From: Camellia lanceoleosa
Taxonomy: Eukaryota > Streptophyta > Magnoliopsida > Ericales > Theaceae
Direction of reading: 5' to 3'
Length of the DNA: 64,000 nucleotides
Assembly: GCA_025200525.1 (NCBI GenBank)
Contig: CM045762.1
Location: forward strand, 123,819,752 to 123,883,751
The notes beneath the pieces were generated by a model. That model was not told where the DNA came from, searched no databases, and saw nothing but the letters and a program-made list of their open reading frames with translations. Below are positions 10,757 to 21,452 of the stretch, piece after piece. Within the stretch, counting starts at the first letter, position 1. Each line of letters starts with the position of its first letter. The position numbers were made by a program, and so were the translations under genes.

Positions 10757-12446
10757 TTTCAGTAGTCCAAACAAGAACAGTAGTGAGGTTGGAGATGTGG
10801 AGGAGTTTTGGTGCCTTGTAATGTAGTTTTCGGGTGCCTTGTATTGTAGTATGATTTTATCGATTAGAAATCCTAGTTTTATTATGGCATATTGCTGTCT
10901 TGGGGGAGCGTGTGTTGGCTTGTGATGTCTTAGGTTGGTTCCGTATTTCTTTTTGAGTGGCAGTGGTGTGTCTTGAGTTGTTTTTAGTTTATGGGTGGCT
11001 AGAATGAAGTGGTATAGTGGTAGTGTGTTGTTTTGGGTTGTTGGGTAATGAGAATAGAGGATATGGTATTCGGAGTTGGTTGACACATAGTCACCTCAGA
11101 AATTGTTTTCGATTTGAGCAAACGATTGTAAGGTTAAGGGGTATTTCTGGTTATACTTGAGGGTGTTGAGCCTCGCTTGTGGGTGTTGTTTGGTTGGTGG
11201 GAGCATGTGGAACCTCTCGCGTTGGGATAATGTGTTAGTATGTCGATTGTGCAAGTGTTTTTGCGCCATTGAATCATACTGATTAATATTACTAGTGTTG
11301 TGTTGGTTTGAAACTTCCGAGATTTGGGAAGCTATGTGTGACGTAGTGGGTGTTTGGGAAGTGGGTTTTTATATAAGTTTTTTTAGTTGTAGGATATTAT
11401 TAGATAACAAAATTTTGGTGTTTGGGAAGATAGTTGGGTTTTTATGTGATTGGATGTGATGTTTGTGAGAGAAAAAATGAAATGATTATGGGGTTGGATG
11501 TGATATTTTATTTGGATGTGTTTTTTTTAGTTTTGTAAAAAGTTTGTCTTTTAGTGGAAAAAATCAAAAAAAAATTTGGAACCCAAGTTCCCAAACACCA
11601 CCGTATTATATCTCATAGCCCTATGTTTATTTCTATTCATCGTTGTCATAAAAATGTGTAGTTGTGTTATAATATCACCGAGTGTGTGATAGAGGTTGTT
11701 GGGTGATGGTTGAGATTCACCGAACGTTGTTAACAAATGAATTGGAAAGGGAGTTTTGGTTTGATGGCCTCTTATGACATTTCGTTTCAACTGAAAACTT
11801 TGGGTTTAAAATTTTACGGGTTGTTTGGAGAAAATGTTTGCAAAACAATTGGTTTTCTTGGATTTTGTTTTCTTTTTTTTTTTTTGGAACAAAATTTTGT
11901 TGAAAAATGATGTGAGTTTGAATAACTTTTGGGGAAAACGATGTTAATGATAAAAGAGTTTTCAAGGTAATAAGAAAATTGTTTCTTTAATCAACTTATG
12001 TGATTATTCTGTTTAACCTTGTAGGGGTGAATTGTGTTGATTTTAGTTATTAGTGACGTGTTTTTGGTTTGAATAGGTTTGACGTTGGTTGTTTTTGGTT
12101 GTGCCGAAGACCTATCTCCATGGACCATCGTTTGTGGGTGTAGTACTCTTTTTGGTGAGAGTTGCTTGAGAATTTTTGGTTGTGAGGGTGGTTTTCCTCT
12201 AATGTTTGAGTGTTAAGCACTCAGTTCTTGTTTGGTTTAGTCTCGTAGATCCCATCAAGTATGTGGGTCAAAGAGACAATTGTGACTCCTTTCTTGCTGT
12301 GTATTGCTCAGGAGTCTTTAGGGCATTGACCGAGATTCGGGAACATATCCTACATATGGATCTAGTTTCAGGTTGGTTGGTGTATTCTCTTTTCCGTGGT
12401 GTGCCCGATGTGTGGGCGTTCTCTAATTTCGGGAACAAAATTCCTT
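10757..12446 (+). other. Internal region of element A without pol
   Basis: This is the 1.7 kb between the gag zinc knuckle and the polypurine tract, where a Tekay element would have about 3.5 kb of pol. I could find no protease DTGAS, reverse transcriptase FVDD or integrase zinc-binding motif in any frame. The sequence is TG-rich and full of stops. The last part, ending AATTTCGGGAACAAAATTCC, matches the segment that precedes the polypurine tract in element C. Confidence 0.6.
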
Positions 12447-12458
12447 AAGGAATGAAGG
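12447..12458 (+). other. Polypurine tract of element A
   Basis: The purine-rich AAGGAATGAAGG lies directly before the 3' LTR start and after the conserved GGGAACAAAATTCCTT. This is the usual site of plus-strand priming, but weaker than the G-run in element C. Confidence 0.65.
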
Positions 12459-12644
12459 TTATAACGATTCCGGTTTAGACCTGATATGTTTATTGTTTTG
12501 AATCCTAGTTTCCTTGTCCTTAATAACTATCCATGTTCTTGTTCATCTTATTCTTTGTCGAATTAGGTTGTGTGAGCAGTGTGGTTGCGTTTGAAATAGG
12601 TTGGAAGTTCGTTTTTCAAAGGAGTTATTGCCTAGAATTCTACT

Positions 12645-12880
12645 TGTTCGCTCGAGAGAATTTTCTTGCACTCGAGCAGTCTTCACGAACTCCCAATACT
12701 TTTGCAAGTCTGCAAAACTTCTGGGAGTGTAGTGTTTTTAGCTCGAGTGAACTTTCTTGCGCTCGAACGGCCTTGGCTTGAGCGGTCTTTCTTGCACTCA
12801 AGTGGTAACTTTGTTCACTCGAGTGGTATCACTTATTGTGTCTGGTCGCTCGAGTGGTGTTTTGGTCGCTCGAGCGGTCT
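12645..12880. promoter_or_regulatory. CTCGAG-centred motif array in the 3' LTR of A
   Basis: About nine copies such as CACTCGAGTGGTA, CGCTCGAGTGGTG and CGCTCGAGCGGTC are arranged as in the 5' LTR. Individual copies in the two LTRs have drifted separately at the outer bases while the CTCGAG or CTCAAG centre is mostly kept. Confidence 0.5.
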
Positions 12881-14051
12881 ACGCATATCTCAGTCTGTAA
12901 AAGTCACTAAAAGCTTGGGTGTTTTTCATTTTCTCTCTCTTCTGTCTTTTTCCACCATTTTTGGGTTTCTTCAACCTAAAAGCTTGGGTTTCATCTAGTT
13001 ACACCCATTTTCTACCTTGAGTCCTATAGATCAAAACGTAGAGGGTGACGAGGGCGTCGTTTTAATCCGAGCGAATTGTGTTTTCGTCATCGGTGGATTT
13101 TTAGCTTTTCTCCTGTTTACTTCAGGAGGTAGGGATTTTAGAGCTTCTTTTCAATACCTCGCTATAGATAGACTTGTGGTACTTTTTACAACATTTAAAA
13201 GCATAGTGTTATGGTTGATTTTGTTAAAAAGCATATGGGTTGATTTGGATTTAAATTGGTGGGTTAGTGTGTTATGTTTATAATTGATTATGGGTTGTAA
13301 AAGCGTGTTTAGCATATGGGGTTGGTGTATTTCCTGTGTAAATTTCAGGATGTTAACGGAAAAGCTTAACGTGAATTGAAATTGGGTTATGTTGTGGTTG
13401 TTTACAAGTTTTGGGATTCTAGATTAATGTTATTGGGTGTAGGTAAGTGTTGTGTATGTTGGGATTTGGAATAATGGGGACTTGTTTTTAAAACAGAATG
13501 TGATTAATTACCTCATTTAGAAAACATAATAGTTTGGAACGTACGAGAATATGGAAATATCTACAAGTGAATTTATTGTTTTGATTACATAATTGGCGTC
13601 TGGAGTTTTGTCCTTGGCTATCGGTGGAGGATGGTATTGATTGTTGGTAGATACATGATGTGAGCACTATTGTAGGATGGGCTTTGTAAGGTAGAAGGAT
13701 GTATTGTTGATTGTAATTGGACATTGTGAATATATAATCCCATTGTTGAGTTATAGATTATGTTGTTAGAAAAGGAATTGGAATGCTTGTGGATGTGTTT
13801 ATGTCATGAGATGGTCATTGGATAGTTATGGTTTTGATGTTTGGTAATCCACATTTTGTTTTGAGAACATTTTGAAAATGCAGAAAAACCCATTGTTGGA
13901 CGGTGGTGTATGGAACACATTTTGGAAAAAGTGGGTTAATGTATTTCACTATCACTATTCGAGATTATGATGATTAGACTAGGTGTATGTGTTACACCGC
14001 GTATTATTTTTGGTGATTAGCGTGTTATGCTTTCAATTGTATGTTGTTTGG

Positions 14052-14275
14052 GATGTCTGCTTCTTTTCGAGTGAGGCCAGTAAAGCGTGGCGCATTGACA
14101 GAGGGTTCCTTTCCCTATCGATTTGCGCCCAGTGAAGTGTGAAATGAGGTCTGTTTCTCTCTGGGTGAGGCCGGTAAAGCATGGCGCATTGACAAAAGTT
14201 TCCTCTCCTTTTCGGTTTGCACCGGAAAAGTATGACCTGAGGGGCACCCCTGTCCGGGTGAGGCCAATAAAGTGT
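14052..14275 (+). repeat. 98-bp tandem repeat in the 3' LTR of A
   Basis: It is the same two-and-a-part unit array as at 2305-2530 in the 5' LTR, with GGTGAGGCC and GCGCATTGACA in each unit. Confidence 0.65.
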
Positions 14276-15245
14276 TATAGATTATTTGTGTTTTAGAATC
14301 TGCCATCTGTGTTGTAGGCTGGTGGTGATGAAATTAGTAGTATGTATTACTTCAGTTATTTCTTTTTTAATGTATATGTGTTATCAGTTTTCATGTTGTG
14401 GTTATCTTTTAGTCCTTGGGCCTATGGTTAGGAAAGGTAGTAGATGTATTGGTACATAGATGTGTATGGTGTATTGAGATGTAGGGTAGGGTTATGACTT
14501 TCATGTAGGGTTATGTTTTCTGAACGAATGTTTAAGTGAGATTCTTTTATGTCAACATGGAAGGTTTATTAAAACAGCAAAATAGGTTTTGAATGTTTTT
14601 GGTAGTAAAACAAAAATTTGGACGAGAATGATTGATTTTATACTGTGTTGTATCAAGAAGATATTTTTGAGAGAAACGTATTTATGGGAATATACCTTTG
14701 GATATCAACTGTCATACTACTTATATCGTATATCATTGTGCATGCATGATCATTTTTATCTATATGTTGTGATTACTTAGGATCTTTGGGATCTCCACTG
14801 GACTTAGTACTCATCCCACATGTTGACAAACGTTTTAGGTACAAGGCTGGAGGATTGTTCATAACTTGAAGTCTTTTATTTATTCGCCACGGGGCCCTTT
14901 ACTTGTTGGTCAAGTGCTATATATTGTGTAAGGGTACATCCCTTATGTTTTTTGTTTAATGTTATTCAATGTAAGCCCAAGGGCATCACACTATGTCTTA
15001 TTTATATATCATCATCATTTTCATGAGGGAATGTTATTATTTATTCCTGGTTTATGTTCTCAAATGGATGGAATGATTGAAAATGGTATTATTATATAGT
15101 ATTTGGTAATGAACTTGAGTAATAAAAGTCATGGTGTTACACTAGTTGTTATTTTTAGCGACAGGTTTGAAAAATCATTACTAACTATCAATTGTGAGTG
15201 ATATGTTCATAAAATAGTCACAAAAAGTCTTTAAGTCCAACTATT

Positions 15246-15456
15246 TGGAACCAACTAGGCCTAGTCTAATTGGATACCATAACTCTCCTAAGGACATAGT
15301 CCTAATGGGAAGTTATGAGTTCAACTCTCCTTAAGAGGGAGTTGAATTTAGAAGCAAGCACTTAGTATTTTGTAAGAGTGTGGAGATTAACTCTGATATA
15401 TGTTAATCTAACTACTAACAATTGACTTTCATTGACAAAAAAATAAAATAAAATTG
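15246..15456 (+). mobile_element. tRNA-derived SINE candidate
   Basis: An exact RNA polymerase III A-box consensus TAGTCTAATTGG is at 15262-15273, and a B-box-like GAGTTCAACTCT is at 15317-15328, about 43 bases apart. The unit ends in an A-rich tail near 15437-15453. A 7-bp direct repeat AACTATT flanks it (15239-15245 and 15457-15463). It is about 210 bp long. There is no coding sequence. The boxes, tail and flanking repeat together fit a SINE, but the 5' end is not certain. Confidence 0.55.
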
Positions 15457-15463
15457 AACTATT

Positions 15464-16632
15464 AAGATTTTTTGATCTATACAAACACTTGTGAAACTTA
15501 ATAATACACATATTCTTATAACAGGACATGTGAGTAATTAAGCAATGTTTAAATTGATTCTACATTATATATTGTACGAACTATCATGTATTATGTATAG
15601 ACATTTCTTATCAAACCCTCTAAGGGTACACATTAATAAAATCAATAATGATTAATGCCGTTGATGAGTTCTTTTATTTTGAGCCCGAGCCAAGAATACA
15701 TATGGAAAATATTGGTTTTATTTTGCCATTTCATAAATAAATGATTGTTTTGTTCATTTATCTATTATCATAATTACTATTTTTTATAAAAAAAAAAATT
15801 TCTAACCATATTTGAAAGAATAAAAAAAAAATACATAAATATCTAAAAGCTACACAAATATGAAATTAGCAAATCTCTAAGTCAAAATCAAAATGTTTGA
15901 ACAATGTATTGATTTCCTAAGTTGGTAGATTAAAATCTCCAACCAAAATCTGGTGGATTTGCATTTCAAGATTTGGAACTTTGATTCAATCAATATTATC
16001 GCAATAAGAAATCTCTATTTCTAGAAACACTGACCTGAGAGCCCAACCCTAACAAACTTTGTAGATTTGAATTTCAACGGAATGAGATCAGTTCCTGATT
16101 CAATCAAGAATAATCACAATAAGAAACCTCTTAGGAAAGATAAGGTTTGGAAAATGAAGAGTACAGAGTGAAGACATTGTCAAAGATGAGGGTTTCCAAG
16201 TTAAGGAAGTGAACATTGACTACAATGATCGAGCATACGCAAGGGCAAGAAACATGAGCAAATGTCAAAGGGTAGAAAGAGTAAGAGAAGTGTAGAGAGG
16301 GGGAGAAGATGGAGGGGTCATGAGAAGTGGAGGCACAGTCTTATTTTTTATTTTATTTTTTTTTAGAATTGATTTATACAAATATTACAATGGAACTCAA
16401 TGAATTATAATTTTAGAAATGAAAATCAAATATAATACAATTTTTTACGAAGAAAACTCTCAGAGTGGGAGATAAAACCTCAATTAATATATGAGTAATA
16501 AAACATAAACAAATGTGGAGAGATTCAAATTACTAACCACCTAGCAAGATGCAAGAGTTTTAGCTAATCGACCTAATCCCATTGGTTAGGCAGAGTCTTA
16601 TTAAATGACACAATTGTAGGAAGTGTTTTTAG
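15464..16632. other. A+T-rich sequence, possible second SINE relic
   Basis: No gene is seen. Between about 16462 and 16595 the minus strand shows a TAGCTAAAACT (A-box-like) and a TAATTTGAATCTC (B-box-like) segment, which may be a decayed tRNA-derived element. The rest is A+T-rich sequence without recognisable structure. Confidence 0.3.
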
Positions 16633-17205
16633 GAGAAATTCTAGGGTGTGTACCATATACACATTTAGTTATGATTTTTTTTTTGTCTTTGATTATCATC
16701 TACTGTATTATTAGTTATGTCATATTGTGATATTGGTTATGACATACTTTTGATTATGATCTATATCACATATGATGTTTGGTTATAACTCAAAATTTGT
16801 TTTAGCTATGACTCTCATAGTATTAAGTTATGCCATTTGTGATAACTAAATTCATAAATGACATAACTTGCATAACATTACCTATGTTTGTAGGGTAGTA
16901 CTATGGTACAAGGTGTACCATAAGCAAGCTATAACATAGTTGGGGTTCATATTATAAATGTTATAATTGAATTCTATGGAAGTCATAACTACAAATAAAA
17001 AATAAAAAAAATACGTGTTATAACTAAATATTACATAAGGTATAATAAAAAAAACTTTTGGATCATAATCAAAATAATTCCATAACCAACATCACAATGA
17101 ATCATAAATAAAATTTCAACATGTCATAATTAAATATCATAAATATTACAACTAAAGGTTCATATGGTACACACCCCCAAAGAGGGGTGTACCATAAAAT
17201 TTCTT
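16633..17205. mobile_element. Foldback MITE with TGGTACAC-type ends
   Basis: The left end AGAAATTCTAGGGTGTGTACC is roughly the inverse of the right end GGGTGTACCATAAAATTTCTT. Both arms continue with GTTATGA/TCATAAC words, so the roughly 570-bp unit can fold on itself. A partial copy of the end motif (GGTACAAGGTGTACCATAAG) lies at 16902-16922. There is no open frame of interest. The superfamily is not clear. Confidence 0.5.
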
Positions 17206-17336
17206 GTATTTTTATCAAGACACCACACAACATTATATAATTTTTTTTTTCGGGAGGGGGGGAAGGTGTGCGCGCGGAAAAGAACATCATCTGTATGACG
17301 CTTCAAAAAAACGTTCAAAGAAAATGCGTTATATTC

Positions 17337-17352
17337 AAATTTTCTTGTAGTG
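17337..17352 (-). mobile_element. Terminal repeat of a CACTA (En/Spm) element
   Basis: The minus strand reads CACTACAAGAAAATTT, the standard terminal repeat of plant CACTA elements. It would be the right-hand end of an element extending leftwards, possibly including the subterminal-type repeats at 560-642 and 15147-15235 and thus hosting element A. The other end is not visible in the window. Confidence 0.6.
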
Positions 17353-17431
17353 GTCTATGCACAATGTAAATAAAGTTTTTTTTTTTTTTTTGAATTGTCG
17401 AGGCAGTGCATTAAGACCCAAAGGAACTTAC

Positions 17432-18148
17432 TATTAGGGAAAAAAATATGATTCCCACAAGTAAATCAGTCAATAGGAATAAAAACTAATACGGAAAAAT
17501 TAAATCAAAAGCAACACAAGAATTTTACGTGGTTCTCTCAATGTGAGGTACGTCCACGGGATCGAAATCCGATTCCACTATCAACCAAAAAGTTTCCAAA
17601 CGATTACAAACGAGACACGAATGGTCTCACAAAACCACTCTTAGGTGAATTCCAAATAATCACAAATAAACAAGAGGAAAGACCTCACCAAATAGATGAA
17701 CAAAAGTCTTCGAAACCAGAATTATAGAAGACACAAATCTGAATCAAACTAGTACCAAATCAGAGACATGCTTCCAGAAGAAAACAACCAAAATTGAATT
17801 CCACAGAACCTATATTTTTCTCTCACCGAAAAATATATATAAATACCCGAAGCACTATGTCCCATAAATCAATTAGCTGTTGTTCCACAAAGCAAATCCC
17901 ACCGAATTGATTGATGACAAACTGCTTTATCAGCCGCTACACCCCTTCGGAAGAACTAAATAATATATTTATATATTGTTAAATTTTGGGTTTGTTTTAT
18001 CAAAACCCTAGTAGTTACCAAACTGAATTAGGTCTCTATAAATTAGATATAATATATATAAATATATTATAACTAATATCAAACCAAATTAAACTCTTTT
18101 AATAAACCAATTGGGTCCCACACTCCAAATAAAAAAGTATACCCAACA
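17432..18148 (-). repeat. 3' LTR of the Copia element
   Basis: It matches 28909-29627 closely. Its outer end reads TATTAGGG (plus) instead of TGTTAGGG, so the terminal CA on the sense strand has become TA. It is preceded on the sense strand by a purine-rich tract (18149-18165, GGTAGGAGGAGAAT). Confidence 0.88.
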
Positions 18149-18165
18149 ATTCTCCTCCTACCGAC

Positions 18166-18345
18166 TTAGGTGGAGACATCAACCATACTCGCCAAAGTTC
18201 GACACTTCAAATGTTTGTCCCTAGACAAAGTCTTTGTCAACATATTCGAAATATTATCATTTGTGTGAACCTTTTCGAGTTGCAACAACTTCAAATCTAA
18301 CACATCACGAATCAAGTGGTATCTCACATCAACGTGTTTCAGTGA
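18166..18345 (-). pseudogene. pol: Copia RNase H C-terminus (fragment)
   Basis: The minus strand encodes KHVDVRYHLIRDVL, then LEKVHTNDNISNMLTKTLS and a stop near the purine tract. This is the conserved C-terminal end of Copia RNase H (usually TKHIDVRYHFIRD... and ADMLTKP). The matching reverse transcriptase ends at about 22920, so the roughly 400 residues between them are missing and replaced by other elements. RNase H removes the RNA template during reverse transcription. The frame is open but has no start of its own. Confidence 0.85.
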
Positions 18346-18354
18346 TATGAATTA

Positions 18355-19139
18355 TGTTCCAAACGAGTTATGATAAGTTATGATTTCTAAAATGATATTG
18401 TTTATGTGAATGAATGTCCTATGTCTGAAATCTATTATGGCATCCAGAAATAGTCCCAAGTCATGGAGACGACATGTAAATGCAGGTCCATGACATATAT
18501 GTGATACGAGATCTTGTTAGCCACTTTATTGTGGCGATATGTGTTTAATCGATGTCCGGAACTAATTACTCTAGTCGGAAGAGGATATGTAATGTGTTCT
18601 ATGGGATGTACCATTATTATGTTCAGATACGAGAATGATTATGCTATGATCTGTTTTACGCTTATGATATGTTCGGATTTCGTTCACTAACCTCTTTACC
18701 TTAATGTTATTCATTGGGCTCTAGCTCACTGTGTGTATATATATATGTATAGGTGGGCATTCTGGAGATCGAGCCTGAAAGCTTTTGTCTGAATCTGTGT
18801 TCTGTTGTCAGCCAACCATTGCGCCTTACGTGGAGGTTCCGGATGTGTCATGTTATGAGTTCCGGTTACTTATGTATATATGACTTGTTTGTTTTGTTGG
18901 CTATACTAAACATACTTTAATGTGTGTAGGTATAAAGCAAGGCTGACTTTTGGATATGTATATAAAGTGTTAAATATTCTGTTTCATATAAGTCAGCACA
19001 ACTCATTGGACAATTATATTTATGTGTTTACTTCCGCTAGCCCTTTAAATTTGTTAATCAGTTCAGAGGCCTTCTGTAATCCAAGGATTACTGGCCAGTT
19101 ATGAAACTAAACCTATAGGGGCGAGTTTGCGTCGTGACA
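18355..19139 (+). mobile_element. 3' fragment of a TGTAACAACC...GTCGTGACA LTR
   Basis: It aligns with the last 800 bases of the solo LTR at 47264-49644. Shared points include GATATTGTTTA, GAATGAATGTCCT, TATGGCATCC, the CGGGCTTTAGCTCAC-like segment and the terminus GTCGTGACA. The first 1.5 kb of the LTR is missing. It is fused on the left to Copia RNase H and on the right to Tat gag, both without target duplications, so deletions have shaped this cluster. Confidence 0.7.
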
Positions 19140-20953
19140 ATTGGTCCCTGGAACTCGTCTGTCCAAGGCCTTTTTTGCTCGACCTAATACACATGTTGTA
19201 AATGTTTCACCCTCTAGGTCTCCCCATGTACCTCATTCTCATTGACCCTCGAGTGAATCACATTGATCACTCGAGGTCCGTCTCCTTGCAGTTGCGGTGT
19301 TGGTGGAGGTGGTGTTGTCGGTGCCTGGGGTAGTCTTGCCTATTCTTCCCTCGTTCTGGCCTCATCTACCAAGTCCCTCAAGTGGCCCTGTTTCACCAAA
19401 TCTTCTAAATATGTCTTTAAGGCTCTGCACCCCTGAGTTTGATGCCCATCCTCATTGTGGTAGGCACAGTGTTTTCCAAGACTTCTTTTCATGAATTCTC
19501 CAGGAATCTTTTATGGCGCTCTATAATACGGCTAGTTCTCGATTCTTTCCAGAACTTTATAAACCGGAATCTAGAATACGGTGGTGACTGTCTATACAGC
19601 CCTCAGTCCTGTCTCTTGCCTGTTATATCCAGTATTACCTCGACCTCGCTTCCGCAAGCCGTTTCTCTTCTCTTGTTTCGACGCCTTTGTCCCCGGCGTA
19701 TCCTCTTATGCTCTAGCATATTTCTCAATCCTGGCCATGAGCTCCTCCATACTCTTTGGCAAAGTCTTTGCCAGTGACTTTCGAAGCATGCAGTCAACCT
19801 CCAGGCCATTCTTAAAAGACACGACTTCTAACTCTTGGTTGTATCCTGGTATTCAGCTGAATACCTCGCAATACCTCTTGGCATAAGACCTGAGGTTTTC
19901 ACCTTCGCCGATTTTCAAAACCATTAGGGAGTCCACCCTCAACAGCTGCAGCTTGTTTGTAACAAACCTGGCCACAAATATCTCGACCAAGCCTTCCTAA
20001 CTTTTCACAGTTCCTTTTGGCAACTTGTGAAACCAATTTGATGCGATTTTCCCAAAGGATGAGGGAAACACCTTGCAGAGTAACGGTTCATTCTCGGTAT
20101 ACAGTGCCATTGAATTCAAATTCAAGCCAACGTGAAAGTTTGGATCAGACTTACCGTCATATATCTTGAATCTCGCCATGTGAAACCTTTTTAGGGCCTC
20201 AAACTTATTCAACTTTACTAAGAATGGCGTTCTTGGCTTGACCGAAGATGTCACCTCGACATCTTGTCGCTTCCTCTAGAGGTAGTCCCTCAAATCCTCC
20301 TTAGTCTGACCAGGAGCTTGGCTGTCAATGGATTTTAGCCTTTTTGGTGCGCAGCTTCTGGTGTCGTTGTGAGTCCTCTTGGACCTCCCTTTATTCATCG
20401 TGTCAAAACAAAACTCCTTCCCTTGAACATGCCGATGTTCCTTGACATAAGTTCCCTTGGCATGAGGTGTCCTCTGAGACTCTCCTCTCATCGACTCTCC
20501 GCGCCCAACCCCCCGCGAAGGCCGATGAGAATACTCATTTGTCCTGTCATGCTGAAGGACTGCAGGGACTGCTTTCTGCCCCCCTTTCTGGGCGTTGTTC
20601 TTGGCCGCTAGAATCGGCGTGTCCTCCAATGGAAACGGTGGTTGCATGACGTTGTTCTGCATCGTGAAATTGACAACCGATTGTAGGTCTGCCAACTTGT
20701 TTGTCATTCCCTTCATCTCGCTGTCCCTCCTCAGGCATCTAGCTTTCCATACCTGGAGGTCGCTTTCGTTGTAATACTCGCCTTGACCTGCTTTCTTCCG
20801 TACGTCTACCTCTTGGCTGACGTCATTTTCCCCAGGATTCTGATCCTGAGGTTCTTCATTACAGTTCTCCCCCTCCACGTTAGGATCGGTGTGTTTACCA
20901 CTCCCACTAGGGATGTCGTCCCCAATCTTCTCTTTCTGCCTGTCGTTGGTCAT
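19140..20953 (-). pseudogene. gag: Tat-lineage gag (broken, pol missing)
   Basis: The start at 20953 lies 17 bases after the primer site, with ATGACCAACGAC as the first codons. The first open part (20953-20276, 225 residues) is charged, low-complexity gag N-terminus. The second (20254-19997) has the Tat gag core: FKIYDGKSDPNFHVGLN, CKVFPSSFGKIASNWFHKLP. Downstream, frameshifted, come LMVLK-like and YAKRYWEV-like segments, and near 19470 a zinc-finger-like CAYHNEDGHQTQGC. At 19139 gag is cut off by the LTR fragment, so protease and everything after are absent. Gag forms the particle shell. The sequence is related in lineage to element D, which lacks its gag in this window. Confidence 0.8.
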
Positions 20954-20970
20954 CTATTCTCCTTACGTTT

Positions 20971-20986
20971 CCCACAGACGGCGCCA
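20971..20986 (-). other. Tat-type primer-binding site
   Basis: The minus strand reads TGGCGCCGTCTGTGGG directly after the LTR end. This is the conserved primer-site region of Tat-lineage gypsy elements. It fixes the orientation of the LTR and gag on either side. Confidence 0.8.
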
Positions 20987-20989
20987 AAT

Positions 20990-21214
20990 TGTGAGTGTTG
21001 ATTTTTGACCACACAACTAAACAGGGAATGCTCAGGTCCTCCCCTATTCTAAGACTCTTGTCCCTTATCCACTCATCTCAGATTCCAATATCTCCGTAGA
21101 CAATCTCGGTCTAATCGAGATCACCTCGACACCAAGACCAAACCATATGGCACCTCGGTTGACACTTCGGTGTCACCTTAGCCACGTGTTGTCATTCACA
21201 AAATATGTCCCCCA
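20990..21214 (-). repeat. 5' LTR of the Tat fragment, internally deleted
   Basis: It matches the two ends of the LTR of element D (54359-54897): TGTGAGTGTTGATTTTTGACC at one end and ATATGTCCCCC at the other, with the shared GATCACCTCG and CACGTGTTGTCATTCAC segments. About 320 bases of the middle, including the TATA box, are missing. The element could not have been transcribed from this LTR. Confidence 0.8.
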
Positions 21215-21452
21215 TATATATATATATGAATATGTAAAAATATTATTTTAAAAAATAATTTAATAATATGTTTTTTAAAAAATAAATATTTTACAAATGC
21301 CACGTCAATACTTTGTGGCATATCATAAAAAAAAATATATATTATATTTTTTATTTATGTTTCATAGTATTATTTTAAAAAAATTAATTAATTAAGTTAG
21401 AGTGTTGTTGAAATATACAGTAGTTAAACTAGTTATGCAAACTAAATGGAAT

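Larger units (their letters stand above)
643..15141 (+). mobile_element. Element A: gag-only Tekay-like Ty3/gypsy retrotransposon
   Basis: Two related LTRs (643-5347 and 12460-15141) begin TATAAGG/TATAACG and end GTTACA. They flank an internal region with an initiator-Met primer site, a broken gag and a purine-rich tract before the 3' LTR. A perfect 5-bp target duplication CTAGT lies at 638-642 and 15142-15146. The internal region has no recognisable protease, reverse transcriptase or integrase, so the element is gag-only and must have depended on a relative such as element C. It has been hit by two later insertions, a solo LTR at 2933-4855 and a Tat/Ogre solo LTR at 6003-9999. The lineage call rests on gag similarity to element C and on similar LTR starts. 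Confidence 0.85.
12460..15141 (+). repeat. 3' LTR of element A
   Basis: It starts TATAACGATTCCGG, ends GTGTTACA, and is followed by the target duplication CTAGT. At 2682 bp it keeps the CTCGAG-type array (12645-12880) and the 98-bp tandem repeat (14052-14275). It lacks the solo LTR seen in the 5' copy. Confidence 0.88.

Noticed and set aside
10658..11086. 142-residue minus-strand open frame opposite the end of gag in element A
   Set aside because: Low-complexity, no domain, antisense to the zinc knuckle; unlike the antisense gene in element D it has no introns or conserved words.
20369..21001. Plus-strand open frames opposite the Tat gag
   Set aside because: Shadows of the minus-strand gag, which has a primer site and start in the right place and a recognisable core.
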